31,567 bases of DNA from UBA6987 sp045617825. Lineage in GTDB: Bacteria > Bacillota > Clostridia > Lachnospirales > Lachnospiraceae. Position 1 is the stretch's first letter; each line of letters opens with the position of its first letter. A program made the position numbers and the translations under genes. This document shows positions 22,887 through 30,080 of this stretch, one piece after another. A model generated the notes under the pieces. That model saw nothing but the letters and a program-made list of their open reading frames with translations. It did not search any database and was not told the origin of the DNA. The stretch spans positions 1 through 31,567 of the forward strand of contig JAZLJI010000126.1 in the NCBI GenBank assembly GCA_045617825.1, given 5' to 3'.

Positions 22887-24029
22887 ATGAAGATCACAAA
22901 GGTCGAAGCCATCCCGGTCAGACAAAAGGGCGTCATCCGGGAAATCAACGATTCCGCACAGGACGGCATCATCATCCGCGTCTCCACCGACGAAGGCATC
23001 ACCGGCTACGGCGAGGTGGATTCCGCTCCCTGGGTCATCCGGGAGATCATCAACTCTCCCATCTCCCATCGGACCTGCCAGGGCCTGGCCAACGTGGTGG
23101 TGGGCAGGGATCCCTTTGATTATAAGATGATCTGGGACGACATGTTCCTGCACAGCAATTTCTACGGCAATCACGGCGCGGCGATCCAGGCCATGAGCGG
23201 CATCGATATCGCGATCTGGGATATCTTAGGCAAAGCGCTGAACAAGCCGATCTGGCAGCTCCTCGGCGGCAAATACCGTGACTCGGTCCGCTGCTACGCC
23301 AGCGTGCTGATGCCCTATACGCCGGAGGAGGCCTCGGAGGAAGCCCTGAAATGGAAGGAAAAGGGCTATACCGCCATCAAGATGGGCTGGGGCGGCTTCG
23401 AGCAGAACATGGCGGCGGAGATAAGGCTCGTGGAGGCCTCCCGGAAGGCGGTGGGCGACGATATCGACATGCTGTACGACATCGGCTATATTCCCTCTCC
23501 CGAGGTGACCATCGATGCCCCCAGCCGCATCCAGCTGGTGAAGGCCCTGGAGCCCTACCATCCCTTCGCTATTGAAGAAGCGCTGTGGCCCACGGATTAC
23601 GAGGGCTACCGGAGACTGGCGGAAAGCACGAACACCCGCATCGTCTGCGGCGAGAACGAGACCACCCGCTACGGCTTCAAGCAGCTGATCGATTACTGCC
23701 GCGTTGCCTTCGTCCAGCCGGATATCACCCGCTGCGGCGGCATTACCGAGGCCTCTCGGATCGCCTCCTACGCGGAGATCAATTCCACCAACGTGGTGCC
23801 CCACTGCTGGAGCAGCGGCATCGTGGAGGCGGCCTCTCTGCAGATCATCGCCTCGATCCCCAACGCGGAGCTGCTGGAATACTGCGAGCAGGATACGCCG
23901 ATCCGCCACGATCTGGTGCCGGACGACATCCCCTGCGTTAACGGCTACGCGAAGATCCCCGAAAAGCCCGGTCTGGGCATCGAGGTGGATGACAAGGCGA
24001 TCGAATTCTACCGCTGCGACAGGTACTGA
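22887..24029 (+). CDS. Enolase-superfamily (mandelate racemase/muconate lactonizing) dehydratase-like enzyme
   Basis: The 380-residue protein has the N-terminal capping domain and C-terminal barrel of the MR/MLE family. Probable Mg ligands are D198 (LYDIGY), E229 or E230 (FAIEEALW) and E256 (CGENETT). D279 (VQPDI) and H306 (PHCWSSG) form the His-Asp dyad used by the mandelate racemase subgroup. The second-strand motif is IKMGWGG: K165 is present, but the second Lys of the KxK motif is replaced by Gly, as in subsets annotated as acid-sugar dehydratases. It most likely dehydrates an aldonate or similar hydroxy acid to a 2-keto-3-deoxy acid for the co-encoded aldolase. The start ATG 22887 has AAGGAG. 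Exact substrate unassignable by eye. Confidence 0.9.
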   Translation: MKITKVEAIPVRQKGVIREINDSAQDGIIIRVSTDEGITGYGEVDSAPWVIREIINSPISHRTCQGLANVVVGRDPFDYKMIWDDMFLHSNFYGNHGAAIQAMSGIDIAIWDILGKALNKPIWQLLGGKYRDSVRCYASVLMPYTPEEASEEALKWKEKGYTAIKMGWGGFEQNMAAEIRLVEASRKAVGDDIDMLYDIGYIPSPEVTIDAPSRIQLVKALEPYHPFAIEEALWPTDYEGYRRLAESTNTRIVCGENETTRYGFKQLIDYCRVAFVQPDITRCGGITEASRIASYAEINSTNVVPHCWSSGIVEAASLQIIASIPNAELLEYCEQDTPIRHDLVPDDIPCVNGYAKIPEKPGLGIEVDDKAIEFYRCDRY

Positions 24030-24061
24030 GGCCTTCGCGGCATTTCCCGTTTACAGGGATG

Positions 24062-24088
24062 CGCCGAGGCTTAAACGAATCTTCGGCG
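24062..24088 (+). other. Small hairpin between dehydratase and deacylase genes
   Basis: CGCCGAGG (24062-24069) pairs with CTTCGGCG (24081-24088) over 8 bp with one wobble and an 11-nt loop. It lies in the 106-bp gap between two operon genes. No T-run follows, so it is not a canonical terminator. It could stabilise or segment the polycistronic mRNA. Function unproven. Confidence 0.35.
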
Positions 24089-24135
24089 GAGCGTAGCTTC
24101 GCTGTGAATATCGCCGGAGGGCAAAAAGGAGTGCT

Positions 24136-25779
24136 ATGGGATTTTACAGAAGAAAACCGGATATCATCATCAGAAACGGCTGCATCGTAGACGGGACCGG
24201 CAGGCTGCCGTATTACGCCGACATTGCCATTATCGGGGACAAGATCGATTATATCGGCGACCTGAAGGACGTGACGGCGCCGATGGACATCGACGCGCAC
24301 CACAAATACGTCACCAACGGCTTTATCGACTCCCACTCTCATGCCGATCAGTCGATCTGGGCGTCTCCTGAGGCCAAGAACGTCCTGGCACAGGGCGTGA
24401 CCACCGAGATCGTGGGCAACTGCGGCTTCTCGAAGCGCGGCGCCACCAAGCCGGAGTATTTCGACAAGGCCGGCGACGGCATCGAATGCGCCTACATGCT
24501 GAAGGGACCGAAGTATCCGAAGGGCTGCATGGCGGCGTCTCTGGACCGGGCGGAGAAAATGGGCTGCGGCGTCAATACGGCCTGGCACTGCGGACATAAC
24601 GACATCCGCCTGATGGTAGGCTGCATGGAGCCGGTGCCCACGAAGGAACAGATGGAGGAAATGAAGGGCTGGATCAGAGAATGCATGGAGGCCGGCTATA
24701 TCGGCTTTTCCACCGGTCTGGAATTCGTCCCGGGCAATGTCTGCAAGCCGGAGGAGGTCGAGGAGCTGGCTCAGGTCGCCGCGGAATACGACGCCAACTA
24801 TTCCACCCACATGCGGGACGAGGGCACCTATCTTCTGGAGGCGGTCAACGAGTTCCTGAACGTGATCCGCAAGACCGGCATGCGCGGCACGGTCTCCCAT
24901 CTGAACGTGAAATACGACAACGGGATCCCCAACGATTACCTGCAGAAGGCCATGCAGATGCTGAAGGACGCCCGGGACATCGAGCATCTGAACGTATACT
25001 GTGATATGCTGCCCACCACCTTCGCCTCCGGCGGCGCCATGGCCATGCTGCCGCCTTGGCTTTACGCCGAGGGCTGGGATAAGGCACGTGAGATCCTGGC
25101 GGATCCTCAGGGCCGCGAAAAGGTCCGGAACGACCTCTGCCGCTACTGGAGATTCCTGGCCTACGGTCAGTGGGACCGGCTGCTGTACATCCGCACGCCC
25201 TATGACAAGTCCGTCAGTGAAACGCCCTTCGCGGAGCTGGTCAAGCAGCGGGGCAAGGAGCCGGCGGACGTGTTCCTGGATGTGATGATGGGCTGCCGTT
25301 CCATCGAGGAGGCCAATTCCACCGGCATCACCGGCACCGTCTTCTTCGAGCAGCAGCTGATCGACAGCGTGGTCACCGATCCCATCTATATGTGGCAGAT
25401 GGACGTGGGCTTCGCCGATCCGGAAAATCCCCACGCCCGCAGCACGATGCGCCAGGCCTACATGAGCATGAGCCAGTTCATCATCCGCTACGTGCGGGAG
25501 CTGGGCGTCATCTCGATCCAGGACGCCTGCAAGAAGCTGGGCTCCGTACCCGCACAGCACTTCATGCTTGAAAGCCGCGGCACCCTGGAGGTGGGCAAAT
25601 ACGCGGACGTCAACGTCTTCGACATCAATGCCCTGAAGATCAACTCCACCTTTGACGATCCCATGCACTTCTCCACCGGCATGGATTACGTCTTCGTGAA
25701 CGGCGTTCCCGCCGTCCTCAAGGGAGAGCTCACGGGAGCCAGAGCCGGCAAGGTGCTCCGCCATCTGCCGAAAACCTGA
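24136..25779 (+). CDS. N-acyl-D-amino-acid deacylase (D-aminoacylase)-family amidohydrolase
   Basis: The 547-residue amidohydrolase-superfamily enzyme matches D-aminoacylases. Metal ligands expected from the Alcaligenes enzyme are all seen at similar positions: H67 and H69 (DSHSHAD), C96 (VGNCGFS), H225 (THMRDEG) and H255 (VSHLNVK). GYIGFSTGLEFVPG (187-200) is also typical. The usual catalytic-Asp motif GSDG is altered to QMDVG (D423). The C-terminal RGTLEVGKYADVNVFD beta-sandwich segment is complete. It would remove an acyl group from an N-acyl-D-amino acid or related amide. It is 106 bp downstream of the dehydratase with its own AAGGAG site. Its pairing with sugar-acid enzymes is unusual and hints at a non-standard amide substrate. 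Probably cytosolic. Confidence 0.88.
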   Translation: MGFYRRKPDIIIRNGCIVDGTGRLPYYADIAIIGDKIDYIGDLKDVTAPMDIDAHHKYVTNGFIDSHSHADQSIWASPEAKNVLAQGVTTEIVGNCGFSKRGATKPEYFDKAGDGIECAYMLKGPKYPKGCMAASLDRAEKMGCGVNTAWHCGHNDIRLMVGCMEPVPTKEQMEEMKGWIRECMEAGYIGFSTGLEFVPGNVCKPEEVEELAQVAAEYDANYSTHMRDEGTYLLEAVNEFLNVIRKTGMRGTVSHLNVKYDNGIPNDYLQKAMQMLKDARDIEHLNVYCDMLPTTFASGGAMAMLPPWLYAEGWDKAREILADPQGREKVRNDLCRYWRFLAYGQWDRLLYIRTPYDKSVSETPFAELVKQRGKEPADVFLDVMMGCRSIEEANSTGITGTVFFEQQLIDSVVTDPIYMWQMDVGFADPENPHARSTMRQAYMSMSQFIIRYVRELGVISIQDACKKLGSVPAQHFMLESRGTLEVGKYADVNVFDINALKINSTFDDPMHFSTGMDYVFVNGVPAVLKGELTGARAGKVLRHLPKT

Positions 25780-25788
25780 CGAACAGGC

Positions 25789-25817
25789 TTCCCTTCTGAA
25801 GTTATATGCGCTATAAT
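25789..25817 (+). promoter_or_regulatory. Possible promoter upstream of MATE copy 2
   Basis: TATAAT (25812-25817) is a perfect -10. The best -35 at 17-bp spacing is TTCCCT (25789-25794), only 3 of 6. Transcription would start inside the hairpin at 25818-25873, so promoter and terminator readings compete for this stretch. Confidence 0.35.
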
Positions 25818-25882
25818 GCCGGAGAGTGCCGGAGCATTTGCCCCAAGGGGCGGAGCCGACGGCGCTCTCTGGCTGTTTCTTT
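25818..25882 (+). terminator. Long hairpin with T-rich tail: terminator of the catabolic operon or structured MATE leader
   Basis: Bases 25818-25831 pair with 25860-25873 over 14 bp (two G-T wobbles). The enclosed 28 nt contain a second hairpin, GCCC (25840-25843) with GGGC (25848-25851), loop CAAG. TGTTTCTTT follows at 25874-25882. It lies 38 bp after the deacylase stop, so a terminator reading is favoured. A small perfect inverted repeat, TGACGG-TGCT-CCGTCA (25882-25897), follows directly before the MATE ribosome-binding site and may be an operator or a second hairpin. Confidence 0.6.
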
Positions 25883-25918
25883 GACGGTGCTCCGTCAGGG
25901 AAGGATAGGAGGTAAACC

Positions 25919-27304
25919 ATGTCTAAGGGAGCTGCGGCAAAGGCCACCGGCGTCGATCTGCTGGAGGGGGCTTTATTTCCCAAGATCATCCGCTTCTGCA
26001 TCCCCGTCCTGCTGATGCATCTTCTGCAGACGCTGTACAGTGCCGCCGATATGTACGTGGTGGGCTTTTCTGAGGTCGAGGGGGCCATCGGCTCCATCGG
26101 CACCACCGCCCCGTTTACCGGCTTCTTCGCGAATTCGCTGATCGGCTTTTCCCTGGGTGCTAACGTGCTGGTGGCCCGGTACATCGGTGCCCGGGATCAG
26201 GAAAAGACCTCCAAGGCCCTGCATACCGCCGTGGCCGTCAGCGCCGCCTTCGGCCTGATCAACATGACGGCGGGTGAGCTGCTTGCCCGGAGGATCCTGA
26301 CCCTCATGGGGGTCGAGGGCCATATCCTGGACCTGGCCGAAAAATACGTCCGCATCTATTTTCTGGCGCTTCCTTTCCTCAGCCTGACCAACTGCTTCAT
26401 GGCGGTCTTCAGGGCCAAGGGCGATACCCGGACCCCGCTGTACGTGATGACGGCCTCGGGACTGCTCAACGTGATCCTGAACTTCATCTTCGTGCTGGTC
26501 TTCCGCTGCGACGTAGACGGCGTGGCCTGGGCCACGGTGATCTCCAACGTCTTCTCCGCCGCCGTGCTGCTGACGCTGCTGATGAAGGATAAGGGCTGGT
26601 GCCATTTCTCCTTCAGTGAGCTGGCCATCAGCAAGCGGAGCTTTAGGGACATCCTGATCATCGGCCTGCCCTCCTCCGTACAGAGCTGCCTCTTCGCCCT
26701 TTCCAACATGGTGATCATGTCCTCCATCACTAAGGTCAACTCGCTGGTCTGCCCCGGCGGCAGCGCCGTCATCGACGGCAACGCGGCAGCCAATAATATG
26801 GACAGCATCATGAACGCGGTGAACAACGCCGTCTGCCAGGCGGCCTCCACCTTCGCCAGCCAGCATCTGGGCGCCCGCAAATTCGACCGGCTCCGCAAGG
26901 TGCGCTGGGACTGCCTCTACGCCTCCCTGCTGCTGTGCCTTTCCCTCGCACTGCCCATCTTCCTGTTCAGGCGCCCGCTGGTCCGTCTTTTCGTGAGCGA
27001 CGAGGCGGCTATACAGGCCGGGATCACCAAGGTCAATATCCTGGTCACCACCTGGATCATTTCCGAATTCATGGACGTCCACTCCGCCTTCCTGCGCGGC
27101 CTCGGCAAATCCCTTCTGGCCGCCGCCTATACCCTCTGCGGGGTGATCGGCGTCCGGGTGCTGTGGATCCTGTTCCTCTTCCCTCACCATCAGACCCTGG
27201 CTTTCATCTATCTCTCCTATCCGATCTCCTGGGTATTCACCGCGGTGTTCCACTATATCAACGTGGAACGGCAGCTGAAAAAGCTGCCTGAAGCTCAGAA
27301 CTGA
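25919..27304 (+). CDS. MATE family multidrug/organic cation efflux transporter (copy 2)
   Basis: This 461-residue MATE transporter has about 12 hydrophobic helices and is closely related to the copy at 19332-20741. The shared N-terminal GVDLLEGAL, PKIIRFCIPV and ADMYVVGFSEVEGAIG segments, the VARYIGARDQEKT loop and most of the second half align without large gaps. DNA in these stretches is also visibly similar. The start is ATG 25919 with GGAGG 6 nt upstream. A terminator-like hairpin separates it from the deacylase, and an AT-rich hairpin plus T-run ends it before argG. It may export a product or toxic intermediate of the adjacent pathway, or be unrelated to it. Transport substrate unknown. 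Confidence 0.93.
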   Translation: MSKGAAAKATGVDLLEGALFPKIIRFCIPVLLMHLLQTLYSAADMYVVGFSEVEGAIGSIGTTAPFTGFFANSLIGFSLGANVLVARYIGARDQEKTSKALHTAVAVSAAFGLINMTAGELLARRILTLMGVEGHILDLAEKYVRIYFLALPFLSLTNCFMAVFRAKGDTRTPLYVMTASGLLNVILNFIFVLVFRCDVDGVAWATVISNVFSAAVLLTLLMKDKGWCHFSFSELAISKRSFRDILIIGLPSSVQSCLFALSNMVIMSSITKVNSLVCPGGSAVIDGNAAANNMDSIMNAVNNAVCQAASTFASQHLGARKFDRLRKVRWDCLYASLLLCLSLALPIFLFRRPLVRLFVSDEAAIQAGITKVNILVTTWIISEFMDVHSAFLRGLGKSLLAAAYTLCGVIGVRVLWILFLFPHHQTLAFIYLSYPISWVFTAVFHYINVERQLKKLPEAQN

Positions 27305-27326
27305 GCCCGGATATGGCTCCGACATG

Positions 27327-27372
27327 ACGGCATATGCACATATTTGCATAATATGCGCATATGCCGTTTTTC
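27327..27372 (+). terminator. Intrinsic terminator of MATE copy 2
   Basis: Bases 27327-27343 and 27351-27367 form a 17-bp inverted repeat with one mismatch (A/G change in the middle of ACGGCATATGC-CATAT), loop TTGCATA, followed by a run of five T ending at 27371. It is 23 bp after the MATE stop. The AT-rich, TATGC-type composition is unlike the surrounding GC-rich DNA. Confidence 0.75.
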
Positions 27373-27395
27373 TATGCGCCAAAATCGGAAATTTT

Positions 27396-27411
27396 ATTGA
27401 ATAATTCGCAT
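27396..27411 (+). promoter_or_regulatory. Possible ArgR operator (ARG box) upstream of argG -35
   Basis: ATTGAATAATTCGCAT resembles the ArgR site pattern of TGAAT facing ATTCA half-sites in an AT-rich core; the left half matches exactly and the right half is degenerate. It sits 8 bp before the -35. It is assigned only because argR is in the same window and argG is its expected target. Confidence 0.4.
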
Positions 27412-27418
27412 TTTCCCC

Positions 27419-27447
27419 TTGACAAAAAGCGGCGGTGTGGCTATGAT
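27419..27447 (+). promoter_or_regulatory. Sigma-A promoter of the argGHCB operon
   Basis: A perfect -35 TTGACA (27419-27424), 17-bp spacer and -10 TATGAT (27442-27447). Predicted transcription start is near 27454, giving a leader of about 30 nt before the argG ATG, too short for a T-box or riboswitch. Regulation is therefore expected at the promoter. Confidence 0.8.
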
Positions 27448-27456
27448 ACGTTTCAT
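27443..27456 (+). promoter_or_regulatory. Possible ArgR operator overlapping the argG -10
   Basis: ATGATACGTTTCAT is a near-perfect 14-bp palindrome (12 of 14 positions symmetric) covering the -10 and predicted start. A repressor bound here would block RNA polymerase. Together with the box at 27396-27411 it gives two sites about 46 bp apart, centre to centre. Identity as an ARG box is inferred. Confidence 0.45.
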
Positions 27457-27482
27457 AATCTTTACCCAAAGAGGTGCTTATC

Positions 27483-28703
27483 ATGGCTAACAATGAAATA
27501 AAAAAAGTAGTTCTTGCCTATTCCGGCGGTCTGGATACCTCCATCATCATTCCCTGGTTAAAGGAAAATTATAATAATCCCGAGATCATCGCCGTCGCCG
27601 GCAACGTGGGTCAGGCGGACGAGCTGGAAGGCCTGGAGGCCAAGGCGCTGAAGACCGGCCCTTCCAAGCTGATCGTGGCGGATCTGGTCGACGAGATGGT
27701 GGACGAGGTCATCGTCCCCTCCGTGAAGATGGACGCCAAATACGAGACCTACCTGCTGGGCACGGCCTTTGCCCGTCCCATCATCGCCCGGAAGCTGGCA
27801 CAGATCGCGCTTGAAGAGGGCGCGGACGCCATCGCTCACGGCTGCACCGGCAAGGGCAACGACCAGGTACGCTTCGAGCTGGCGATCAAGCGCTTCGCTC
27901 CGAGCATGAAGATCATCGCTCCCTGGCGCGAATGGAACATCAAGTCCCGCGACGAGGAGATCGACTACGCTGAGGCGCACAACGTTCCGTTAAAGATCTC
28001 CCGCGCTACCAATTATTCCAAGGATAAGAACCTGTGGCATCTGTCCCACGAGGGTCTTGATCTCGAGGATCCCGCCAACGAGCCCAACTATGAGAAGCCC
28101 GGCTTCCTGGAAATGGGCGTATCTCCCCTCCAGGCTCCCGACACGCCCAGCTACGTGACCATCGATTTCGAGGCCGGCGCTCCCGTTGCCTATAACGGCG
28201 AGAAGATGAAGGCCTCCCAGATCATCGCGAAGCTGAACGAGGTGGGCGGCGCCAACGGTATCGGCATCATCGACATCGTGGAGAACCGTCTGGTGGGTAT
28301 GAAGGACCGCGGCGTATACGAGACCCCCGGCGGCACCATCCTCTACTTCGCGCATGAGCAGCTGGAAATGCTCACGGTGGACAAGGATACCCTGCACGTG
28401 AAGCAGAAGCTGGCCGTGGACTACGCCGACCTGATCTACAACGGCAAGTGGTTCAGCCCGCTGCAGGAGGCTCTGACCGCATTTGCCAACGAATCCAACA
28501 AATACGTGACCGGCTCCGTCAAGCTGAAGCTCTACAAGGGCAACATCATCCCCTCCGGCACCACCAGCCCTTATTCCCTGTACAGCGAGAATCTGGCCAC
28601 CTTCGACGAATCCGACTACGACCAGAAGGATGCGAACGGCTTCATCAATCTGTGGGGCCTGCCCACCAAGGTCCAGGCTCTCCGGGAAATGGGGAAGCTG
28701 TAA
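27483..28703 (+). CDS. argG: Argininosuccinate synthase
   Basis: ArgG condenses citrulline and aspartate with ATP to argininosuccinate. The 406-residue protein shows the PP-loop AYSGGLDTS (12-20), GCTGKGNDQVRFE, and downstream TNYSKDKNLWHLSHEG and ESRY-equivalent C-terminal regions; length is typical (about 400). The start is ATG 27483 with AGAGGTG 7 nt upstream; an in-frame GTG three codons earlier lies inside that site and is rejected. It is the first gene of the arginine operon, directly behind a strong promoter with candidate ArgR sites. argH begins 3 bp after its stop. Confidence 0.97.
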   Translation: MANNEIKKVVLAYSGGLDTSIIIPWLKENYNNPEIIAVAGNVGQADELEGLEAKALKTGPSKLIVADLVDEMVDEVIVPSVKMDAKYETYLLGTAFARPIIARKLAQIALEEGADAIAHGCTGKGNDQVRFELAIKRFAPSMKIIAPWREWNIKSRDEEIDYAEAHNVPLKISRATNYSKDKNLWHLSHEGLDLEDPANEPNYEKPGFLEMGVSPLQAPDTPSYVTIDFEAGAPVAYNGEKMKASQIIAKLNEVGGANGIGIIDIVENRLVGMKDRGVYETPGGTILYFAHEQLEMLTVDKDTLHVKQKLAVDYADLIYNGKWFSPLQEALTAFANESNKYVTGSVKLKLYKGNIIPSGTTSPYSLYSENLATFDESDYDQKDANGFINLWGLPTKVQALREMGKL

Positions 28704-28706
28704 ATC

Positions 28707-30080
28707 ATGGCGAAGCTTTGGGCCGGGCGCAGCACCGGGGAAATGAATCAGCTGGCGGACGATTTCAACTCTTCTCTGCACTTTGACAAACGCCTGTACC
28801 GGGAGGACATTACCGGCAGCATGGCCCACGCGGCGATGCTGGGCAGACAGGGCATCATCGCCCCCGAGGAGGCGGATACCCTGATCAAGGGGCTCGAGGA
28901 TATCCTGAAGGACCTGGAATCCGGAGCGCTCTCCTTCGATATGAGCTGCGAGGATATCCACATGTTCGTGGAGCAGGTGCTGACTGAGCGTCTGGGGGAC
29001 GTGGGGAAGAAGCTTCATACCGCCAGGAGCCGGAACGATCAGGTCGCGCTGGACGTCCGGCTGTATCTTCTGCAGCAGACGGAGGAGATCCTCGATCTGC
29101 TGAAGGAGCTGATCCTCACGCTGACGGATAAGGCTGAGCTGTATAAGAGCAGCATCATGCCGGGCTATACTCATCTGCAGCGCGCCCAGCCCGTAAGCTT
29201 CGGTCATCATCTGATGGCCTACGCCCAGATGCTGCTCAGAGACCGTGAACGGCTGAAGGACAGCCGGAAGCGCACCGCCGTCTCTCCCATCGGCAGCTGT
29301 GCCCTGGCCGGCACCACCTACCCGACGGACCGGGTCTTTGAGGCGGAGCAGCTGGGCCTTCCCGCCGTGGCGCTCAATTCCCTGGACGGTGTCTCCGACC
29401 GGGATTTCTGCCTGGAGACCGTGTCCGACCTGGCGATCCTGATGATGCACCTGTCCCGCTTTTCCGAGGAGATCATACTCTGGAGCAGCTGGGAATTCCG
29501 CTTCGTGGAGCTTTCCGACGATTTCACCACCGGCTCCTCCATCATGCCCCAGAAGAAGAATCCGGACATGGCCGAGCTGGTGCGCGGCAAGACCGGACGG
29601 GTCTACGGCGACCTGATGGCGCTGCTGACCGTGATGAAGGGCCTGCCGCTCGCCTACAACAAGGATATGCAGGAGGACAAGGAAAGCCTTTTCGACGCGG
29701 TGGATACCGTAAGGCTTTGCCTGCCGGTCTTCACCGGGATGCTGAAGGGCATGAAGGCCCGGGAGGACAACATGCGTCTGGCGGCCCAGAAGGGCTTCAT
29801 CAACGCCACGGACCTTGCGGATTATCTGGTGGGGAAGGGACTTCCCTTCCGCAGCGCCTACAAGCTTTCCGGCCAGCTGGTGCATCTCTGTCAGGAGCAG
29901 GGCACCGTTCTGGAGGAACTGCCCCTCTCCGCCTACCGGGAGCTTTCCCCGCTCTTCGGCGGGGACCTCTACGACGCCATCAATTTGGATAATTGCCTGA
30001 ACCGCCGCACCAGTCTGGGCGGCCCCACGGCAGCCTCTGTGGAGGCACAGATCAAGATCATGAAGGAGGAACTGGAATGA
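28707..30080 (+). CDS. argH: Argininosuccinate lyase
   Basis: ArgH cleaves argininosuccinate to arginine and fumarate, the last step of arginine synthesis. The 457-residue product has the fumarase/aspartase superfamily signature GSSIMPQKKNPD (276-287), the TARSRNDQ loop (105-112) and GYTHLQRAQP (153-162) with the catalytic-region His. Length is normal. It starts at ATG 28707, 3 bp after argG, and ends in an ATGA overlap with argC, whose ribosome-binding site AAGGAGG is within its last codons. Confidence 0.97.
   Translation: MAKLWAGRSTGEMNQLADDFNSSLHFDKRLYREDITGSMAHAAMLGRQGIIAPEEADTLIKGLEDILKDLESGALSFDMSCEDIHMFVEQVLTERLGDVGKKLHTARSRNDQVALDVRLYLLQQTEEILDLLKELILTLTDKAELYKSSIMPGYTHLQRAQPVSFGHHLMAYAQMLLRDRERLKDSRKRTAVSPIGSCALAGTTYPTDRVFEAEQLGLPAVALNSLDGVSDRDFCLETVSDLAILMMHLSRFSEEIILWSSWEFRFVELSDDFTTGSSIMPQKKNPDMAELVRGKTGRVYGDLMALLTVMKGLPLAYNKDMQEDKESLFDAVDTVRLCLPVFTGMLKGMKAREDNMRLAAQKGFINATDLADYLVGKGLPFRSAYKLSGQLVHLCQEQGTVLEELPLSAYRELSPLFGGDLYDAINLDNCLNRRTSLGGPTAASVEAQIKIMKEELE

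Noticed and set aside
25818..25897. Guanidine (ykkC or mini-ykkC) riboswitch upstream of the MATE gene
   Set aside because: The ACGR tetraloop hairpins of the guanidine-II class and the conserved blocks of the guanidine-I class are not present; the loops are CAAG and TGCT. The element is kept as an unclassified hairpin or terminator.
23938..26184. Open frame of 748 codons on the minus strand across the deacylase and the start of MATE copy 2
   Set aside because: It crosses two unrelated plus-strand genes and an intergenic hairpin. Composition is that of an antisense shadow.
27327..27372. ArgR operator in the TATGC-rich inverted repeat
   Set aside because: The long stem, short loop, T-run and position 23 bp after the MATE stop fit an intrinsic terminator better. 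It is about 50-90 bp upstream of the argG -35, and the half-sites do not match TGAAT/ATTCA.
27990..29885. Open frame of 631 codons on the minus strand opposite argG/argH
   Set aside because: It is fully antisense to two enzymes with complete active-site motifs. No domain was recognised.
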